DNA of 64,000 nt from Roseovarius sp. THAF9 (GTDB lineage Bacteria > Pseudomonadota > Alphaproteobacteria > Rhodobacterales > Rhodobacteraceae). The stretch lies in contig NZ_CP045404.1 of assembly GCF_009363715.1 (NCBI RefSeq), positions 1,828,001 through 1,892,000 on the forward strand, read 5' to 3'. The notes beneath the pieces were generated by a model that was not told the DNA's origin, ran no database searches, and saw only the letters and a list, made by a program, of their open reading frames with translations. This document shows positions 26,433-35,912 of this stretch, in pieces. Position numbers and translations under genes: made by a program. Every line of letters starts with the position of its first letter. The stretch's first letter is position 1.

Positions 26433-27795
26433 TCGAGACCTGCAGGAGCTGTTCCACCCGGCCCACATCCGAGGCCAGTGCGAAGATCACCACCACGTCG
26501 CCCGCCTCGATCCGCATGGACCCGGCGGGTTTCAGCACCTTGCCGTCCCGCAGCACGCCCCCCACAAGCACGCCTTCGGGAAAGTCGATCTCGCGGATGG
26601 CGGCGCCGGCGATGTTGGAGGTGGACATGACTTCGGCCTCGATCACCTCGGCCTCGGCGTCGCCGATGGAATAGACCGAGCGCACGCGGCCATGGCGGAC
26701 GTGGCGCAGGATCGAGCTGACGGTGGTGGAGCGCGGGTTGATATAGGCGTCGATGCCCAGGGGCTCCATCATCGGCAGAAGCGTGGGGTCGTTGATCAGC
26801 GCGATGGCGAAGGGGCAGCCTTCGGCCTTGGCGCGCACGGCGGCCAGCATGTTGGTCTTGTCGTCGTCGGTGACGGCCAGAACAGCATCGGTGCGCGAGA
26901 TGTTGGCCTCGGCCAGCAGTTGCGCATCCAGACCGTCGCCATTGAGGACGATGGTGCGTTCCAGCGCATCGGCGGCGCGCTCGGCCACCTTGCGGTCGCG
27001 CTCGATCACCTTGACGCGGGTGCGCTTGCCGCGCTTCTCGATCCGCTTGGCGACGCTGAGGCCGATATTGCCGCCACCGATGATGACCAGCCGTTCCTGC
27101 GATTGCGAGGTCTTGCCGAACACCTCCATCGTGCGCGGCACGTCCTCGGCGGGGGCAAAGACGTAGGCGTCGTCGCCGACGAAAAGCTGGTCGCCGGCCT
27201 CTGGCGCGAATAGCTTGCCGTCGCGGCGAATGGCCAGCACCACGACTTCGAGCGTCGAGAAGAGATCGGTCAGCTGCCGCAGGGGCGTGTTGACGATGGG
27301 GCAGTCATCCTCGATCCGCAGGCCCAGAAGCTGTGCCTTGCCTTCCATGAAGGTTTCGGTGTCGAAGGCGGCGGGCGCGGCAAGCCGTTGCAGCGCGGCC
27401 TCGGCCACCTCGCGCTCGGGCGAGATCACCACGTCGATGGGCATGTGGTCGCGGCGGTAAAGGTCGGAATAGATCGCGTCGAGGTAGGATTGGCTGCGCA
27501 GCCGGGCGATCTTGCGGTTGATGGAAAAGACCGAATGCGCCACCTGGCAGGTGACCATGTTGACCTCGTCCGAGTAGGTGGCGGCGATGATCATGTCGGC
27601 ATCGCGCGCCCCGGCCTGGTCCAGCACGTTGGGATAGCTGGCAAAGCCGTTGATGCCCTGCACGTCCAGCGTCTCGGTCGCGCGGCGCACAAGGTCGGGG
27701 TTGCTGTCGACCACGGTGACGTCGTTGCGTTCACCCGAAAGGTGGCGCGCGATCTGCCAGCCGACCTGCCCTGCCCCGCAGATGATGACCTTCAT
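26419..27795 (-). CDS. trkA: Trk potassium uptake regulator TrkA
   Basis: 458 aa, the usual length, with two RCK halves: the N-terminal NAD site MKVIICGAGQVGWQIARHL, and a second Rossmann motif LVIIGGGNIGLSVAKRI near residue 232, each followed by a TrkA_C domain. It gates TrkH. The start at 27795 is chosen from the conserved MKVIICGAG; a frame continuing to 28206 overlaps the divergent lipoprotein gene and is rejected. Confidence 0.95.
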   Translation of the reverse strand: MKVIICGAGQVGWQIARHLSGERNDVTVVDSNPDLVRRATETLDVQGINGFASYPNVLDQAGARDADMIIAATYSDEVNMVTCQVAHSVFSINRKIARLRSQSYLDAIYSDLYRRDHMPIDVVISPEREVAEAALQRLAAPAAFDTETFMEGKAQLLGLRIEDDCPIVNTPLRQLTDLFSTLEVVVLAIRRDGKLFAPEAGDQLFVGDDAYVFAPAEDVPRTMEVFGKTSQSQERLVIIGGGNIGLSVAKRIEKRGKRTRVKVIERDRKVAERAADALERTIVLNGDGLDAQLLAEANISRTDAVLAVTDDDKTNMLAAVRAKAEGCPFAIALINDPTLLPMMEPLGIDAYINPRSTTVSSILRHVRHGRVRSVYSIGDAEAEVIEAEVMSTSNIAGAAIREIDFPEGVLVGGVLRDGKVLKPAGSMRIEAGDVVVIFALASDVGRVEQLLQVSIDFF

Positions 27796-27832
27796 GGGCT
27801 CTGCCCTTATTGACCCAATCGAGGGTTTTGCA

Positions 27833-27850
27833 TGACAGATGGGGCTGTCA
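27833..27850. promoter_or_regulatory. Dyad TGACAG-N6-CTGTCA between trkA and lipoprotein gene
   Basis: Perfect 6-bp inverted repeat in the 102-nt divergent spacer. A -35-like TTGACC (about 27810) points toward the lipoprotein gene, so the dyad could act as operator for either side. Confidence 0.4.
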
Positions 27851-27897
27851 CGGTCAATTGCTTTGTCCCGCGCGGGAATGTGGATAAGCTGGGGTGT

Positions 27898-28371
27898 ATG
27901 AGATGGTACCTTGCCCCGCTTTTCGCCTGTGTCGCGCCGCTGTTGGCGGGCTGCCTGCCGACCACTGTCTATTACAAGGAAGGCGCGCCTGTGAGCGGGG
28001 TCGCGCGGGACCGCACGCAATGTAATGTGGCGGCGCTGCGCGAGGTGCCGGTGCGCACGCTGACGCGCTACATCCCGCCGACCTACAGCTATCGCCCGGT
28101 CTGCAACGCCGCGGGCGCGTGCAAGACGGTCCGGGTGTTGCTGTCGCCCGGGCGATGGGAACGCTATGACGCCAACGAGGGGCTGCGGGCACGGGTGGCC
28201 AGGCAATGCATGGCCGACCAGGGGTACCAGAAGGTCAGTCTGAAGCCCTGCCCGCCCGAGGTGGTGGAGGCGACGGTGATTACCGCAACGCGGGTGCAGC
28301 CGCCGCTGACGGAGAATTCCTGCGCGATCCGCATCCGGGGCGGAAAGTACCAGATCGTGAACCCCGGCTAG
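27898..28371 (+). CDS. Putative lipoprotein, unknown function
   Basis: 157 aa with a lipoprotein signal ending in the lipobox LLAGC (Cys19). The mature part has six or more Cys in pairs (TQCNV, RPVCNAAGACK, RQCM, LKPCP, NSCAI) and a basic, proline-containing sequence. No domain is recognised. A start at 27832 is possible but would add 22 residues before the signal peptide. It converges on ntrX. Confidence 0.72.
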   Translation: MRWYLAPLFACVAPLLAGCLPTTVYYKEGAPVSGVARDRTQCNVAALREVPVRTLTRYIPPTYSYRPVCNAAGACKTVRVLLSPGRWERYDANEGLRARVARQCMADQGYQKVSLKPCPPEVVEATVITATRVQPPLTENSCAIRIRGGKYQIVNPG

Positions 28372-28415
28372 GGTTGTGTAGCCTGAAGGAGCGCCTGCGG
28401 CGCGCTCGATGTCTC

Positions 28416-28430
28416 GGCGGCGGGGCCGCC
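28416..28430 (+). terminator. GC hairpin between converging lipoprotein gene and ntrX
   Basis: GGCGGC-GGG-GCCGCC, with a second short dyad GAGCGC...GCGCTC just upstream. There is no T tract; together with motif copy E it may end transcription from both sides. Confidence 0.35.
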
Positions 28431-28449
28431 TCGGGTGTGCCTCCGGCGG

Positions 28450-28471
28450 GGATATTTATGGCCAGAGGAAG
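28450..28471 (+). repeat. Dispersed 22-nt intergenic motif, copy E
   Basis: GGATATTTAT then GGCCAGAGGAAG, in the 128-nt gap between the converging lipoprotein gene and ntrX and preceded by GC hairpins, as at copies A and F. Confidence 0.65.
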
Positions 28472-28499
28472 CGAGGCGTTTGCGTGATACCCTGCCCTG

Positions 28500-29915
28500 T
28501 CAGCCGGTGACGGCCTGCTGGCTTTCCTCTTCCTCGTCGGACACGCGGGCGCCCTTGGCGCCGGTGACCACGCCGAGGGATTTCAGCTTGCGGTGCAGGG
28601 CGCTGCGTTCCATGCCGACGAATTCCGCCGTGCGGCTGATATTGCCGCCGAAGCGGTTGATCTGGGTCATCAGGTACTCGCGCTCGAACGCCTCGCGGGC
28701 CTCGCGCAGGGGCATGGTGGCCACCGTGCCCGACAGGACAACACGATCCCCGTCGCTGGGCGTGGCGCTGTCGCCGGGGATTTCGCGGGCGGTGATGTCG
28801 CCGTTGGACTCGCCCAGGATCAGCACGCGTTCGATCACGTTGCGCAGTTGGCGCACATTGCCGGGCCAGCGCATGGTCTGCAGGAGCGCCGCTGCCTCGT
28901 CGCTCAGGGCGCGGATGGGCAGGCCCTGTTCGCTGTTGAGCTTTTCGATGAAATAGGCCGCCAGAACAGGAATATCCTCGCGCCGGTCCTCAAGGCTGGG
29001 CACGGCGATCGGCACCACGTTCAGGCGGTGGTAAAGCTCGCGGCGGAACCGGTCGGCCTGGATCTCGGCCTCGAGGTCGCGGCTGGTCGAGGAGATGACG
29101 CGCAGGTCGACCTGCACCTTGTCGCTGCCGCCCACCCGCAGGAAGGTCTGATCCACCAGGACGCGCAGGATCTTGCCTTGCGTGACAAGGGGCATGTCGG
29201 CGACCTCGTCGAAATAGATCACGCCGGTGTTGGCCTCTTCCAGCAGACCGGGGGTGACGGTGCCGTCCTCGGCCTCGCGCCCGAAGAGGACCTCTTCCAT
29301 CCGGTCGGGCTCGATCGAGGCGCAGCCGGCGCAGACGAATGGGCCACCCGCGCGGTCAGAATTGGCGTGGATATAGCGCGCGGCCAGCTCCTTGCCCGAC
29401 CCGGCGGGGCCCGACAGCATTACCCGGCCATTCGACCGCGTAACCTTGTCCAGCTGGCCCACCAGCGTGCGGAAGACCGGGCTTTCGCCCAGCATGTCAG
29501 CGGGGCCGCTGCCCTGCCGCTTGAGCGCGAGGTTCTCGCGGCGCAGGCGGCTGGTTTCCATGCCGCGGCGGATCACCACCATCAGTTGGTCGATGTTGAA
29601 GGGTTTCTCGATGAAGTCGTAGGCGCCCTGCTTGATCGCCGCCACCGCGATCTCGATATTGCCGTGGCCCGAGATGATCACCACCGGCACCTCGGGGAAG
29701 TCGCGCTTGACCGCCTTGAGGATGTCGATCCCGTCCATGTTGCTGTCTTTCAGCCAGATGTCGAGGATCAGCAGGCCCGGTGGCTGGTTCCGGATTTCGC
29801 TCATGGCGTCATCCGAATTGCCCGCGAGGCGGGTCGTGAAGCCTTCGTCCTGAAGGATGTCGGAAATCAGTTCGCGGATATCGCGCTCGTCATCGACAAT
29901 AAGAATGTCACTCAT
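28500..29915 (-). CDS. ntrX: NtrX response regulator (AAA+, no GAFTGA)
   Basis: 471 aa: receiver (Asp52 in LILDIWLKD), AAA+ domain (Walker A GPAGSGKE, 169-176; Walker B IYFDEVAD with Asp236/Glu237) and a Fis-type helix-turn-helix (NISRTAEFVGMERSALHRKL). Where sigma-54 activators have the GAFTGA loop, this protein has REAEDGTVTPG (about 213-223). It probably does not contact sigma-54 in the usual way. The partner is NtrY, 8 nt upstream. NtrYX systems control nitrogen, redox and envelope functions in alphaproteobacteria. Confidence 0.93.
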   Translation of the reverse strand: MSDILIVDDERDIRELISDILQDEGFTTRLAGNSDDAMSEIRNQPPGLLILDIWLKDSNMDGIDILKAVKRDFPEVPVVIISGHGNIEIAVAAIKQGAYDFIEKPFNIDQLMVVIRRGMETSRLRRENLALKRQGSGPADMLGESPVFRTLVGQLDKVTRSNGRVMLSGPAGSGKELAARYIHANSDRAGGPFVCAGCASIEPDRMEEVLFGREAEDGTVTPGLLEEANTGVIYFDEVADMPLVTQGKILRVLVDQTFLRVGGSDKVQVDLRVISSTSRDLEAEIQADRFRRELYHRLNVVPIAVPSLEDRREDIPVLAAYFIEKLNSEQGLPIRALSDEAAALLQTMRWPGNVRQLRNVIERVLILGESNGDITAREIPGDSATPSDGDRVVLSGTVATMPLREAREAFEREYLMTQINRFGGNISRTAEFVGMERSALHRKLKSLGVVTGAKGARVSDEEEESQQAVTG

Positions 29916-29923
29916 GGTTTACC

Positions 29924-32212
29924 TCATACGGCCTGTCGTTGGTCATATTCGTTCAAATCGGGATCGGGGTCGGTGTCTGGCGCGGCCTCGGCCCGGGTCA
30001 GGGGAAGGCGGATCACGGCCATGGCGCCGGGGCGCGCGCCCTCGGCGGAGGGTTCGGCGTCTTCCAGGCTCAGGCTGCCGCCATGTTCCTCGATGATCTT
30101 CTTGACGATGGGCAGGCCAAGGCCGGTGCCCTTTTCGCGGGTCGTCACGTAAGGCTCGAAGAGGCGCGAGCGATCCTCGGGCAGGCCGATGCCGTTGTCG
30201 GAGATGCGGATCACGGCCGCGTCGTCCTCGCGCGTGCTGGCGACGCGGATCTGCGGCTGGTGCCCATCGGAGCCCTCCTTTTCATGAAGGCTTTCAATGG
30301 CTTCGCCGGCGTTCTTGATCAGGTTGGTCAGCGCCTGGTGCAACATGGTGCCATCGACCTCGGCCATCAGCGCATCGTCGGTCAGCGTGGCCTCAAAAGT
30401 GACACTGGGCTGCCCGGCCTCCTGCAGCAGCACTGCCTCGCGCAGCAGGTGCGTGAGGCTTTCGACCTTGGTCTGCGGCTCGGGCATGCGGGCGAATTTG
30501 GAAAACTCGTCGACGATGCGGCGCAGGTCGTTGGTCTGGCGGACGACCACGTCTGTCAGCTGTTCCAGGCTGGCGGCCTGCTCGTCGTCCAGCACGCGGG
30601 TGAACTTGCGCTTGATGCGTTCCGCCGACAGCTGGATCGGGGTCAGCGGGTTCTTGATTTCATGGGCGATGCGGCGGGCGACATCGCCCCACGCGGCCAT
30701 GCGCTGAGCCGTGACCAGGTCGGTCACGTCGTCGAACGCCACCACGTAACCTTCGCGCCGGCCGCCGTCATTGCTCCGGGTCGACATGCGCACCAGCAGG
30801 TTTTCCATCCGGCCCGTGCGGCTGACTTTGATCTCCTCTTGAACGAAGCCGGTGTTGCTGTCTTTCAACCGGTCGAAGAGCGCGCCGAATTCCGGTATGG
30901 CGACAGCGAGCGCCAGCGATTGCTGATCCTCCTGCCAGTCGAGCAGGCGTTCGGCGGCGCGGTTGACGAAGGTGACCCGGCCCTTGGCATCCAGCCCCAC
31001 GACGCCCGACGACACCGAGCCCAGCACGGAATCGAACAGCCGCCGACGGCGTTCGATCTGCTCGGTGTTGGTCAGCAGCGTGTCGCGCTGTTGTTTCAAT
31101 TGCCGCGTCATCTGGTTGAAGTAGGTCGAAAGCATGCCGATCTCGTCATCGGCATCCTCTTCGCGCACCTGCGTGTCCAGATCGCCCTCGCCCACGCGCT
31201 GCGCGGCGCTGGTCAGGCGGCCCACGGGACGGCTGAGGCGTTCGGCGAACCACATGCCCAGCCACACGGCGGCCAAGATCAGGATCAGCGCGAAACCAAG
31301 GTAAAGCACGCCGAACTCGAAGAGCACGCGGTCGCGTTCATCCTCGCGCTGCTGATAGAAGCGCGCGGTTTCCTGGGTGTCGTCCAGAAGGCTGAGGATG
31401 TCGCCGTCGACATTGCGGCTGACGTAAAGATAGCGGTCAGGGATCTCCTCCAGCGGCAGAAGCGCGCGGAATTCGTTGTTGTCCCAGTCGCGGATGATGA
31501 CGACGCCCTCTTCGTTGGCCTCGTCGAACATCTCGCGCGATGGCTCCTCGTAGTCGAAAAGGTAGGAGCGTTCGCCGCGCGAGCGGATGTCGCCGGTGCC
31601 ATCGATGACGAACGCCTCGCGCAGGCCGCGCTGGATCTCGCGCTGCCCGCGCGACAGGATCTGGCGGATGTCGCCATCGTCGAGGAAGACCGCGGCGCGC
31701 TTGGTGGCGTTGATCAGAGAGGCCAGCGCACGGGCGTCGACCAGCAGGTCGCGGCGGTGTTCATCCTCGTAGGCCTGCGCCGCGGCGACCGAGTTGTCGA
31801 CCACGCGCCCCACCCTGTCGGAGAACCACGCCTCAAGTCCCATGTTCACCGACAGCGTGGCGAAGACGGCGACGGTGATCGTGGGCAAAAGCGCCATGAG
31901 GGCGAAGACACCCGTGAGGCGCAGGTGCAGGCGCGAGCCGGCGGATTTGCGGCGGCGGGCGGCGACCATCTGGACAACGCGCTGAAGCACCAGCGCCGCG
32001 ACCATGATGATGTAAACCATATCCGCCAGCAGGATGATGCGCAGGACGTTGGACGAACTGCCCTGATCGAGCGGGCCCATCACCAGATAGGTCAGAAGCG
32101 CCAGAACGGGGCCGAGCACGACAAGGCTGAAGGCGGCGGCATTGCGCACGCGTTTCATGCGCCGAAGGCGCCCGAGCCTGTCCCACGTCAGTCTGCGTGC
32201 TTTTACAGCCAC
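29924..32212 (-). CDS. ntrY: Nitrogen/redox sensor histidine kinase NtrY
   Basis: 762 aa with three N-terminal membrane segments (about 25-45, 58-80, 98-122), a periplasmic sensor, a fourth segment near 295-317, then HAMP, PAS (LGSVSSGVVGLDAKGRVTFV), HisKA (RRIAHEIKNPLTPIQL) and HATPase_c (NLIKNAGEAI, DNGIGLPED, GTGLGLPIVKKI). The start is GTG at 32212. It phosphorylates NtrX. It follows ntrC after a 99-nt spacer. Confidence 0.94.
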   Translation of the reverse strand: MAVKARRLTWDRLGRLRRMKRVRNAAAFSLVVLGPVLALLTYLVMGPLDQGSSSNVLRIILLADMVYIIMVAALVLQRVVQMVAARRRKSAGSRLHLRLTGVFALMALLPTITVAVFATLSVNMGLEAWFSDRVGRVVDNSVAAAQAYEDEHRRDLLVDARALASLINATKRAAVFLDDGDIRQILSRGQREIQRGLREAFVIDGTGDIRSRGERSYLFDYEEPSREMFDEANEEGVVIIRDWDNNEFRALLPLEEIPDRYLYVSRNVDGDILSLLDDTQETARFYQQREDERDRVLFEFGVLYLGFALILILAAVWLGMWFAERLSRPVGRLTSAAQRVGEGDLDTQVREEDADDEIGMLSTYFNQMTRQLKQQRDTLLTNTEQIERRRRLFDSVLGSVSSGVVGLDAKGRVTFVNRAAERLLDWQEDQQSLALAVAIPEFGALFDRLKDSNTGFVQEEIKVSRTGRMENLLVRMSTRSNDGGRREGYVVAFDDVTDLVTAQRMAAWGDVARRIAHEIKNPLTPIQLSAERIKRKFTRVLDDEQAASLEQLTDVVVRQTNDLRRIVDEFSKFARMPEPQTKVESLTHLLREAVLLQEAGQPSVTFEATLTDDALMAEVDGTMLHQALTNLIKNAGEAIESLHEKEGSDGHQPQIRVASTREDDAAVIRISDNGIGLPEDRSRLFEPYVTTREKGTGLGLPIVKKIIEEHGGSLSLEDAEPSAEGARPGAMAVIRLPLTRAEAAPDTDPDPDLNEYDQRQAV

Positions 32213-32311
32213 GCAATCCCCCCATCAGGTTGTGGCGCGGGATGCGCCATACCTCCAGATGTGGCTTGGAGCTTGGCAAAGCCTCCAAAGCGCCACAGTG
32301 ATGTTGCAGTT

Positions 32312-33676
32312 TTACATCAACTTGCGGCGCCGTGTCACGCGAATATCAAGGTCGGTGATTTTCTTGCGTAATGTATTGCGGTTAATGCCCAGAAGGTCGG
32401 CACATTTGGCCTGATTCCCGCCCGTCGCATCGAGCGCGATCTCGATCAGGGGCATCTCCATCTCCTTGAGGATTCGCGTGTAAAGGCCCGGCGGCGGTAG
32501 GGTGTTGCCGTGCAGGTCGAAGTAGCGCCGCAGGTGACGCGAGATCGAGGTCGAGAGCGTCTCGCCTCCGCCACCACCGACCACGGGCGCGGCCTCGGGC
32601 TGGTTGCCCAGCACCGCCTCGACCTCGGAGCGGCTGATCTCGGACGACCGCGCGGTCAGCCCCAGGCGCTGGACCGCGTTTTCAAGCTGTCTCACATTGC
32701 CCGGCCAGCTATAGGCGCGCATCAGTTCCATCGCCTCGTCCGACAGGGTGCGGGGCGGCTGGCCTTCGCGTTCGGCCTTCAGCAGGAAATGCTGGGCCAG
32801 AAGCGGGATGTCGTCGACACGGGCGCGCAAGCTAGGCACCTCGACCACGGCACCCGACAGGCGGTAATAGAGATCCTCGCGCAGCTTGCCCTCTTCCAGC
32901 CGGTCGGCCAGGCGCCCAAGGGACGTGGCCATGAAGCGCGGCACGTGATCGCCCGGCGCGTCCATCATCCGCACCACGCGCGCCTGCGCATCGGTGCTGA
33001 GGTCGCCCACCCCGTCCAGCACGATTGTGCCGCCCTTGGCGCGGGCCATGACCCGTGCTGGGCCTTCCAGATCGGCGAGGTCGCTGGGCGTGACGGTGAC
33101 GAAGGGCAGCGTGCGCCGGTCGGAAAAATCGTGAATGGCACGGGCGATGAGCGTCTTTCCGGTCCCGGATTCGCCGGTAATCAGCACTGGCAGGTCGGTG
33201 TTCATCAGCCGCGCGACGACGCGGTACAGCCCCTGCATCGCCGCCGTACGCCCGACCAGCGGCAACTCGTCTGGCCGGTCCTCGGACTTCGCCTCGGCCG
33301 GGGTGCGCGTGGTCCGGGCGTCGAGCGCGCGGGCGGTGCGCTTCATCAGGTCGGGCAGATCAAAGGGCTTGGGCAGGTAGTCGAAGGCCGCGGCCTCTTC
33401 GGCCTGGATGGCGGTCATGATGGTGTTCTGGGCCGAGATCACGATGACCGGCATGCCGGGACGGTCCTGGTTGATCTTGGGCAGCATCTCCAGCCCGTTG
33501 CCGTCGGGCATCATCACGTCCGTGATCACCGCGTCGCCCTTGCCCTCGCCCACCCACCGCATCAGCGTGGTCAGCGACGAGGTCGCGTGCACCCGGCACC
33601 CCGCCCGCGTCAGGGCCTGCGTCAGAACCGTGCGGATCGTGCGGTCGTCATCGGCGACCAGTACCGTGCCATCCAT
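32312..33676 (-). CDS. ntrC: Nitrogen regulator NtrC, sigma-70-type
   Basis: 454 aa: receiver (Asp53 in VITDVMMPD), AAA+ domain with intact Walker A GESGTGKT (168-175), and a Fis-type helix-turn-helix ([20 protein letters not shown]). The GAFTGA segment and its surroundings are deleted ([20 protein letters not shown]), and Walker B reads IVLDGVGD with Gly222 in place of the catalytic Glu. This matches the Rhodobacter capsulatus NtrC type, described as activating sigma-70 polymerase with ATP binding rather than sigma-54. The ATG abuts the ntrB stop (TAGATG). Confidence 0.94.
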   Translation of the reverse strand: MDGTVLVADDDRTIRTVLTQALTRAGCRVHATSSLTTLMRWVGEGKGDAVITDVMMPDGNGLEMLPKINQDRPGMPVIVISAQNTIMTAIQAEEAAAFDYLPKPFDLPDLMKRTARALDARTTRTPAEAKSEDRPDELPLVGRTAAMQGLYRVVARLMNTDLPVLITGESGTGKTLIARAIHDFSDRRTLPFVTVTPSDLADLEGPARVMARAKGGTIVLDGVGDLSTDAQARVVRMMDAPGDHVPRFMATSLGRLADRLEEGKLREDLYYRLSGAVVEVPSLRARVDDIPLLAQHFLLKAEREGQPPRTLSDEAMELMRAYSWPGNVRQLENAVQRLGLTARSSEISRSEVEAVLGNQPEAAPVVGGGGGETLSTSISRHLRRYFDLHGNTLPPPGLYTRILKEMEMPLIEIALDATGGNQAKCADLLGINRNTLRKKITDLDIRVTRRRKLM

Positions 33677-34756
33677 CTAGCTTTCCTCCATGTCCTTGCC
33701 GGCGCGCGGCAGCGATATCCTGAAATTCGTGCGTCCCGGCACCGAGCTGACCGAGAGCCAGCCATCGAGGTCCGAGACGATCTTGGCCGCGAGCGCGAGG
33801 CCGAGGCCGGTGCCATTTTCGCGGCCCGACACGAACGGCTCGAACACGTTGCCGGCGATTTCGGGCGGCAGGCCGGGGCCGTCGTCGATCACCTCGATCT
33901 GCAGCGGCAGCGACTTGCCCGGGCCGCCACCGTCGCGGCGGACGCGCAGGGATTGTTCGTAATAGCTGTGCAGCGTGATGGTGCCGCCCTTGTCGCCCGC
34001 GGCCTGAGCCGCGTTCTTCAGAAGGTTCTGGATCACCTGCAACAACTGGTCGGGGTCGGCCACGGCAAGCGGCAGCGAGGGGTCGTAATCCTCGACGATG
34101 GTCATGTGCGCGGCGAACCCCACCAGCGCCGAACGGCGGGCGCGGTCCAGCACGTCATGCAGGTTGACTGCGCGCAGCTTGGGCAGGCTCACGTTGCCGA
34201 ACTGCTCGACCTGCTCCAGAAGGCCCACGATGCGGCGGCTTTCCGAGACGATTAGGTCGGTGAGCTCAAGGTCGTCCTGATCGAGGTTCATCGACAAAAG
34301 CTGCGCCGCGCCGGTGATGCCCGCCAGCGGGTTCTTGATTTCATGCGCCAGCATCTCGGCCATGCCGATGGCGGATTTGGCGGCGGATTTGACCGACTGG
34401 CTTTGCGTCACGCGGCCCGCCAGTTCGCGGGGCGAGATCAGAAGGATCATGTGATCGTCCCAGCCCGAGACCGGCGCGATTTGCAGGTTGCACTGCATCG
34501 GCGCGCGATCACCTGTGCCCACGTCCACGTCATTCACGAAAAGCGGCGCGGATTTCTCGCGCGCGCGGTCCAGCGCATCTTCGATGGGGGCGTCGACGGC
34601 CAGCTTGTCCCACACCGGCTGGCCGACGATCGAGCGGGCCGAGGTCATCAGGAAGCCCTCGGCGGCGGGGTTGATCTGTGCGATGCGGTCCTGCCCGTCG
34701 AGGATCAGCCCCGGTACCGGCAGCGAGGTCCAGACCATTTCATCCATCCCGGTCAT
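33677..34756 (-). CDS. ntrB: Nitrogen sensor histidine kinase NtrB
   Basis: 359 aa, soluble: PAS domain (SLPVPGLILDGQDRIAQINP), HisKA with His138 (MLAHEIKNPLAGITGAAQLL) and HATPase_c (NLLKNAAQAA, DDGPGLPPEI, GTGLGLALAAKI). It phosphorylates or dephosphorylates NtrC under PII control. The start at 34756 overlaps the dusB stop (ATGA); a longer frame to 35038 is dusB shadow. Confidence 0.95.
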   Translation of the reverse strand: MTGMDEMVWTSLPVPGLILDGQDRIAQINPAAEGFLMTSARSIVGQPVWDKLAVDAPIEDALDRAREKSAPLFVNDVDVGTGDRAPMQCNLQIAPVSGWDDHMILLISPRELAGRVTQSQSVKSAAKSAIGMAEMLAHEIKNPLAGITGAAQLLSMNLDQDDLELTDLIVSESRRIVGLLEQVEQFGNVSLPKLRAVNLHDVLDRARRSALVGFAAHMTIVEDYDPSLPLAVADPDQLLQVIQNLLKNAAQAAGDKGGTITLHSYYEQSLRVRRDGGGPGKSLPLQIEVIDDGPGLPPEIAGNVFEPFVSGRENGTGLGLALAAKIVSDLDGWLSVSSVPGRTNFRISLPRAGKDMEES

Positions 34757-35745
34757 GCGGCGGTCCTTTCCGGGGCGCTCATGGCGTCTTCTAGCAGGCG
34801 ATTGACGTTGGCGGGGTCCCGCTCGGTCAGGATGCGCTTGCGCAAGGGCTGGGGCGTGTCGCGTCCGTCCATGTACCAGCCCAGATGCTTGCGGGCGACG
34901 CGGATGCCAAGGTCGCGGCCATAGAAGGACAGCATCGCGTCGTAGTGATCCTGCACCAGTCGCGTCAGGCCCCCGCCCTCGGGGATCTCCGGCGCGGGTG
35001 TGCCGTGCAGCTCGTGCGCCACTTGGGCCAAAAGCCACGGCCGCCCCTGTGCGCCGCGGCCTATCATGACGCCGTCCGCGCCGGATTTCATCAGCGCGTC
35101 GCGGGCGGTGGCGGTGCCGGTGATGTCGCCATTGGCGATGACGGGGATGCTGACCTCATCCTTGACGGCGCGGATCGCGGCCCAGTCGGCATAGCCCTTG
35201 TAGAACTGACAGCGGGTGCGGCCATGAATTGTGATCATGCGCACCCCTGCCCCTTCCGCGCGTTTCGCAAGCTCGGGCGCGTTCAGGTTGGTATCGTCCC
35301 AGCCAAGCCGGGTTTTCAGCGTCACGGGGATGGAGACTGCGCCCACCACCGCCTCGATCAGCGACAGCGCGTGGTCGAGATCCTTCATCAGGGCGGATCC
35401 GCTGGCACCCGAGCCGCTGGCGCTGGTGACCTTCTTGGCGGGGCAGCCCATGTTGATGTCGATCACCTTGGCGCCGTTGCCCTCGACCTGGCGGGCGGCC
35501 TCGGCCATCCAATGCGCTTCGCGCCCCGCCAGTTGGACGGAGGTGTCGGCGGCGTCAAAGCCCAGTTCCGCCTTTTCGCGCACGCCGGGCTTGGACTGCA
35601 CCATTTCCTGGCTGGCGACCATCTCGCTGACCACGAGCCCCGCGCCGAAACGGCTGACAAGCGAACGGAATGGCAGGTCCGTAATGCCCGCAAGCGGGGC
35701 CAGAAGGACCGGAGGATGTAGGTTTCGGGGGCCGATGTTGAGCAT
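34753..35745 (-). CDS. dusB: tRNA-dihydrouridine synthase B (NifR3)
   Basis: 330-aa TIM-barrel flavoenzyme: LAPLAGITDLPFRSLVSRFG, the catalytic Cys in VIDINMGCPAKKV, ITIHGRTRCQFYKGYADW and the FMN-phosphate site GVMIGRGAQGRPWLL. It reduces uridine in tRNA D-loops. It is first gene of dusB-ntrB-ntrC, the classic nifR3 operon. Confidence 0.96.
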   Translation of the reverse strand: MLNIGPRNLHPPVLLAPLAGITDLPFRSLVSRFGAGLVVSEMVASQEMVQSKPGVREKAELGFDAADTSVQLAGREAHWMAEAARQVEGNGAKVIDINMGCPAKKVTSASGSGASGSALMKDLDHALSLIEAVVGAVSIPVTLKTRLGWDDTNLNAPELAKRAEGAGVRMITIHGRTRCQFYKGYADWAAIRAVKDEVSIPVIANGDITGTATARDALMKSGADGVMIGRGAQGRPWLLAQVAHELHGTPAPEIPEGGGLTRLVQDHYDAMLSFYGRDLGIRVARKHLGWYMDGRDTPQPLRKRILTERDPANVNRLLEDAMSAPERTAA

Positions 35746-35799
35746 GGGTGCCTAACGATTGAGCATGTGGACGTTCTATGGCCGGGCGCGGCCAAGCAC

Positions 35800-35827
35800 A
35801 ATTTATGCCTGCCCAAATTAAAATCAA
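35800..35827 (-). promoter_or_regulatory. Promoter of dusB-ntrBC
   Basis: On the minus strand TTGATT, a 16-nt spacer, then TAAATT, 54 nt before the dusB start. It is the best sigma-70-like match in the AT-rich divergent region with ispDF. Confidence 0.5.
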
Positions 35828-35912
35828 AAAGATGCGATTGATTAAAAAATAGGCAAACAGCCGGTGTGACGCGCCCATTGCATGCCCCTGCCCGCTTGCG
35901 TAAGCAAAGCAT

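Noticed and set aside
26433..26468. ATG start of TrkH at 26468
   Set aside because: The added residues derive from trkA sequence in another frame and lack membrane-protein character; the choice of TTG remains uncertain.
29939..32371. 810-aa plus-strand ORF opposite ntrY
   Set aside because: Antisense shadow of ntrY caused by high GC; no start context or known domain.
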